DNA of 64,000 nucleotides from Rhodocytophaga rosea (GTDB lineage Bacteria; Bacteroidota; Bacteroidia; Cytophagales; 172606-1): contig NZ_CP048222.1 of assembly GCF_010119975.1 (NCBI RefSeq), forward strand, positions 620,001-684,000, in the 5' to 3' direction. The notes below the pieces were generated by a model, which saw only the letters and a program-made list of their open reading frames with translations, ran no database searches and had not been told where the DNA came from. Position 1 is the stretch's first letter; each line of letters starts with the position of its first letter. A program made the position numbers and the translations under genes. Positions 63,391 to 64,000 of the stretch are shown here, in pieces.

Positions 63391-63741
63391 ATGAAATCTA
63401 GATTTATTATCTCCATATTAATTCTCTCAATATCATGCTCTCAAAAAAGCGATTTAGAAATAGACACAAAAGAATTAATACGAAATATTGATAGATACCA
63501 TTTGGATACGTTAGCAATTTCAGGAAAAGTAATAGTTGAATTTGAAAATGTAGCTTTGTATTTAGATGACATAGATGAGCCAGAGAAAGCTTTATGGCTT
63601 AATTCGACAGATAAGAATTTTGATTATCAAAGTTTAAAAAACAAAGAAGTAATCATTAGAGGAGTAATAGATAAGAATGATAAAGGGCACCTGAATCAAT
63701 TTCTAGGTAGCATTGAAATTATTGAAGTAATCGAAAAATAA
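63391..63741 (+). CDS. Small hypothetical lipoprotein
   Basis: 116 residues from the ATG at 63391, which starts a lipoprotein signal (MKSRFIISILILSISCSQK) with lipobox Cys at 16. The longer frame from 63355 is rejected for that reason. The mature domain has strands and a GKVIVEFENVALYLDD segment followed by KNKEVIIRGVIDKNDKGHL. That pattern resembles small OB-fold domains that bind or cap other ligands, but I cannot assign a family. AT-rich codon use differs from its neighbours. Confidence 0.75.
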   Translation: MKSRFIISILILSISCSQKSDLEIDTKELIRNIDRYHLDTLAISGKVIVEFENVALYLDDIDEPEKALWLNSTDKNFDYQSLKNKEVIIRGVIDKNDKGHLNQFLGSIEIIEVIEK

Positions 63742-63803
63742 AAGTTATTCTACTATTATCCCTAATTATGTTTGGTGATTTAACAACCATCAACGATACA
63801 GTA

Positions 63804-64000
63804 CTACTTCTCCTCAGCCTCTGAATTGCTCACAAAGGCTATTGACTTACTATCGGGCGACCATGAATTAACATTGATGGTTCCTTGTCCTCCATACAAA
63901 TAGGCAATTACTCTGGGAGCGCCTCCACCGGCTGGCATTAAGCGCAGCGTTACCCTTTGGTAGGAAGGATGCGAATTGGGATCAATATCGGTTGGAAACG
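63804..64000 (-). CDS. Partial TolB/PD40-type beta-propeller protein (C-terminus)
   Basis: The last 64 residues of a protein whose start lies beyond the right window edge. The sequence includes [20 protein letters not shown], the PD40/WD40-like (TolB-type) blade motif, and ends AEEK before a TAG at 63806-63804. [20 protein letters not shown] forms the previous strand pair. It resembles the end of exported biopolymer-transport TolB-like or DPP-IV-like propellers; domains upstream cannot be seen. Confidence 0.75.
   Translation of the reverse strand, partial: FPTDIDPNSHPSYQRVTLRLMPAGGGAPRVIAYLYGGQGTINVNSWSPDSKSIAFVSNSEAEEK

Overview
The window is chromosomal DNA of a member of the Bacteroidota, most likely a Cytophagales bacterium. 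The signs are SusC/SusD outer-membrane genes with an STN domain plus ECF sigma/FecR control, a secreted protein with a type IX C-terminal sorting domain, TAnnTTTG promoter elements, and many lipoproteins. Species cannot be named from the sequence alone.

Region A (1-9034) is the most unusual part. It is an integron-like array: twelve complete cassettes plus one cut by the window edge, all read on the minus strand, each ending in a 90-98 nt attC-like site (RYYYAAC core, imperfect L''/L' palindrome with unpaired bases, conserved TTTG box). For all twelve complete cassettes the first bases are the reverse complement of the cassette's own R'' box, which is the hallmark of excisable cassettes. Cargo is small lipoproteins, small membrane proteins, a HAD phosphatase-like protein, orphans, one exactly duplicated cassette and two copies of a structured, apparently non-coding cassette. 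At the 5' end of the array lies a 596-aa tyrosine recombinase. It resembles IntI in its core but lacks the IntI-specific insertion and carries three HARP-like repeats in front. This is the best candidate for an undescribed system.

Region B (9.2-22.7 kb) is a mobile/defence region. It holds a serine resolvase next to a broken small-ORF operon, a solitary AAA15 ATPase, and a plasmid-like replication module (RepB-type primase, SF3-like ATPase, CGTAGT-type and ATCCAAC-type repeats). Next come two divergent HTH regulators over a duplicated 21-bp operator, a single-chain MmeI-like restriction-modification enzyme and an AlbA/Schlafen-like ATPase-family regulator.

Region C (22.8-35.5 kb) holds a 1524-aa secreted repeat protein, an M1 aminopeptidase, a TetR regulator with a clear operator, and a rifampin phosphotransferase/PEP-synthase-like gene destroyed by deletion and by an IS630 insertion. 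A second IS630-type transposase follows, cut at its 3' end by an ISAs1-type element.

Region D (35.5-64 kb) is metabolic. It has a zinc alcohol dehydrogenase with an SSADH-type aldehyde dehydrogenase, a Tat-exported glycosidase-like protein, and surface proteins. A TonB receptor and an ECF/FecR/SusC/SusD locus are followed by YncE-like, YhcH-like, 2-hydroxyacid dehydrogenase, lactate/glycolate permease, malate-synthase-like and cytochrome c genes, which together suggest uptake and use of 2-hydroxyacids through glyoxylate. Dps, an Rdx-type selenoprotein-W homologue, a lipoprotein and the end of a TolB-like propeller close the window. Three single-base frameshifts in the TonB and SusC genes all fall in G5 runs where G6 would restore the frame, which points to base-calling error or slippage.
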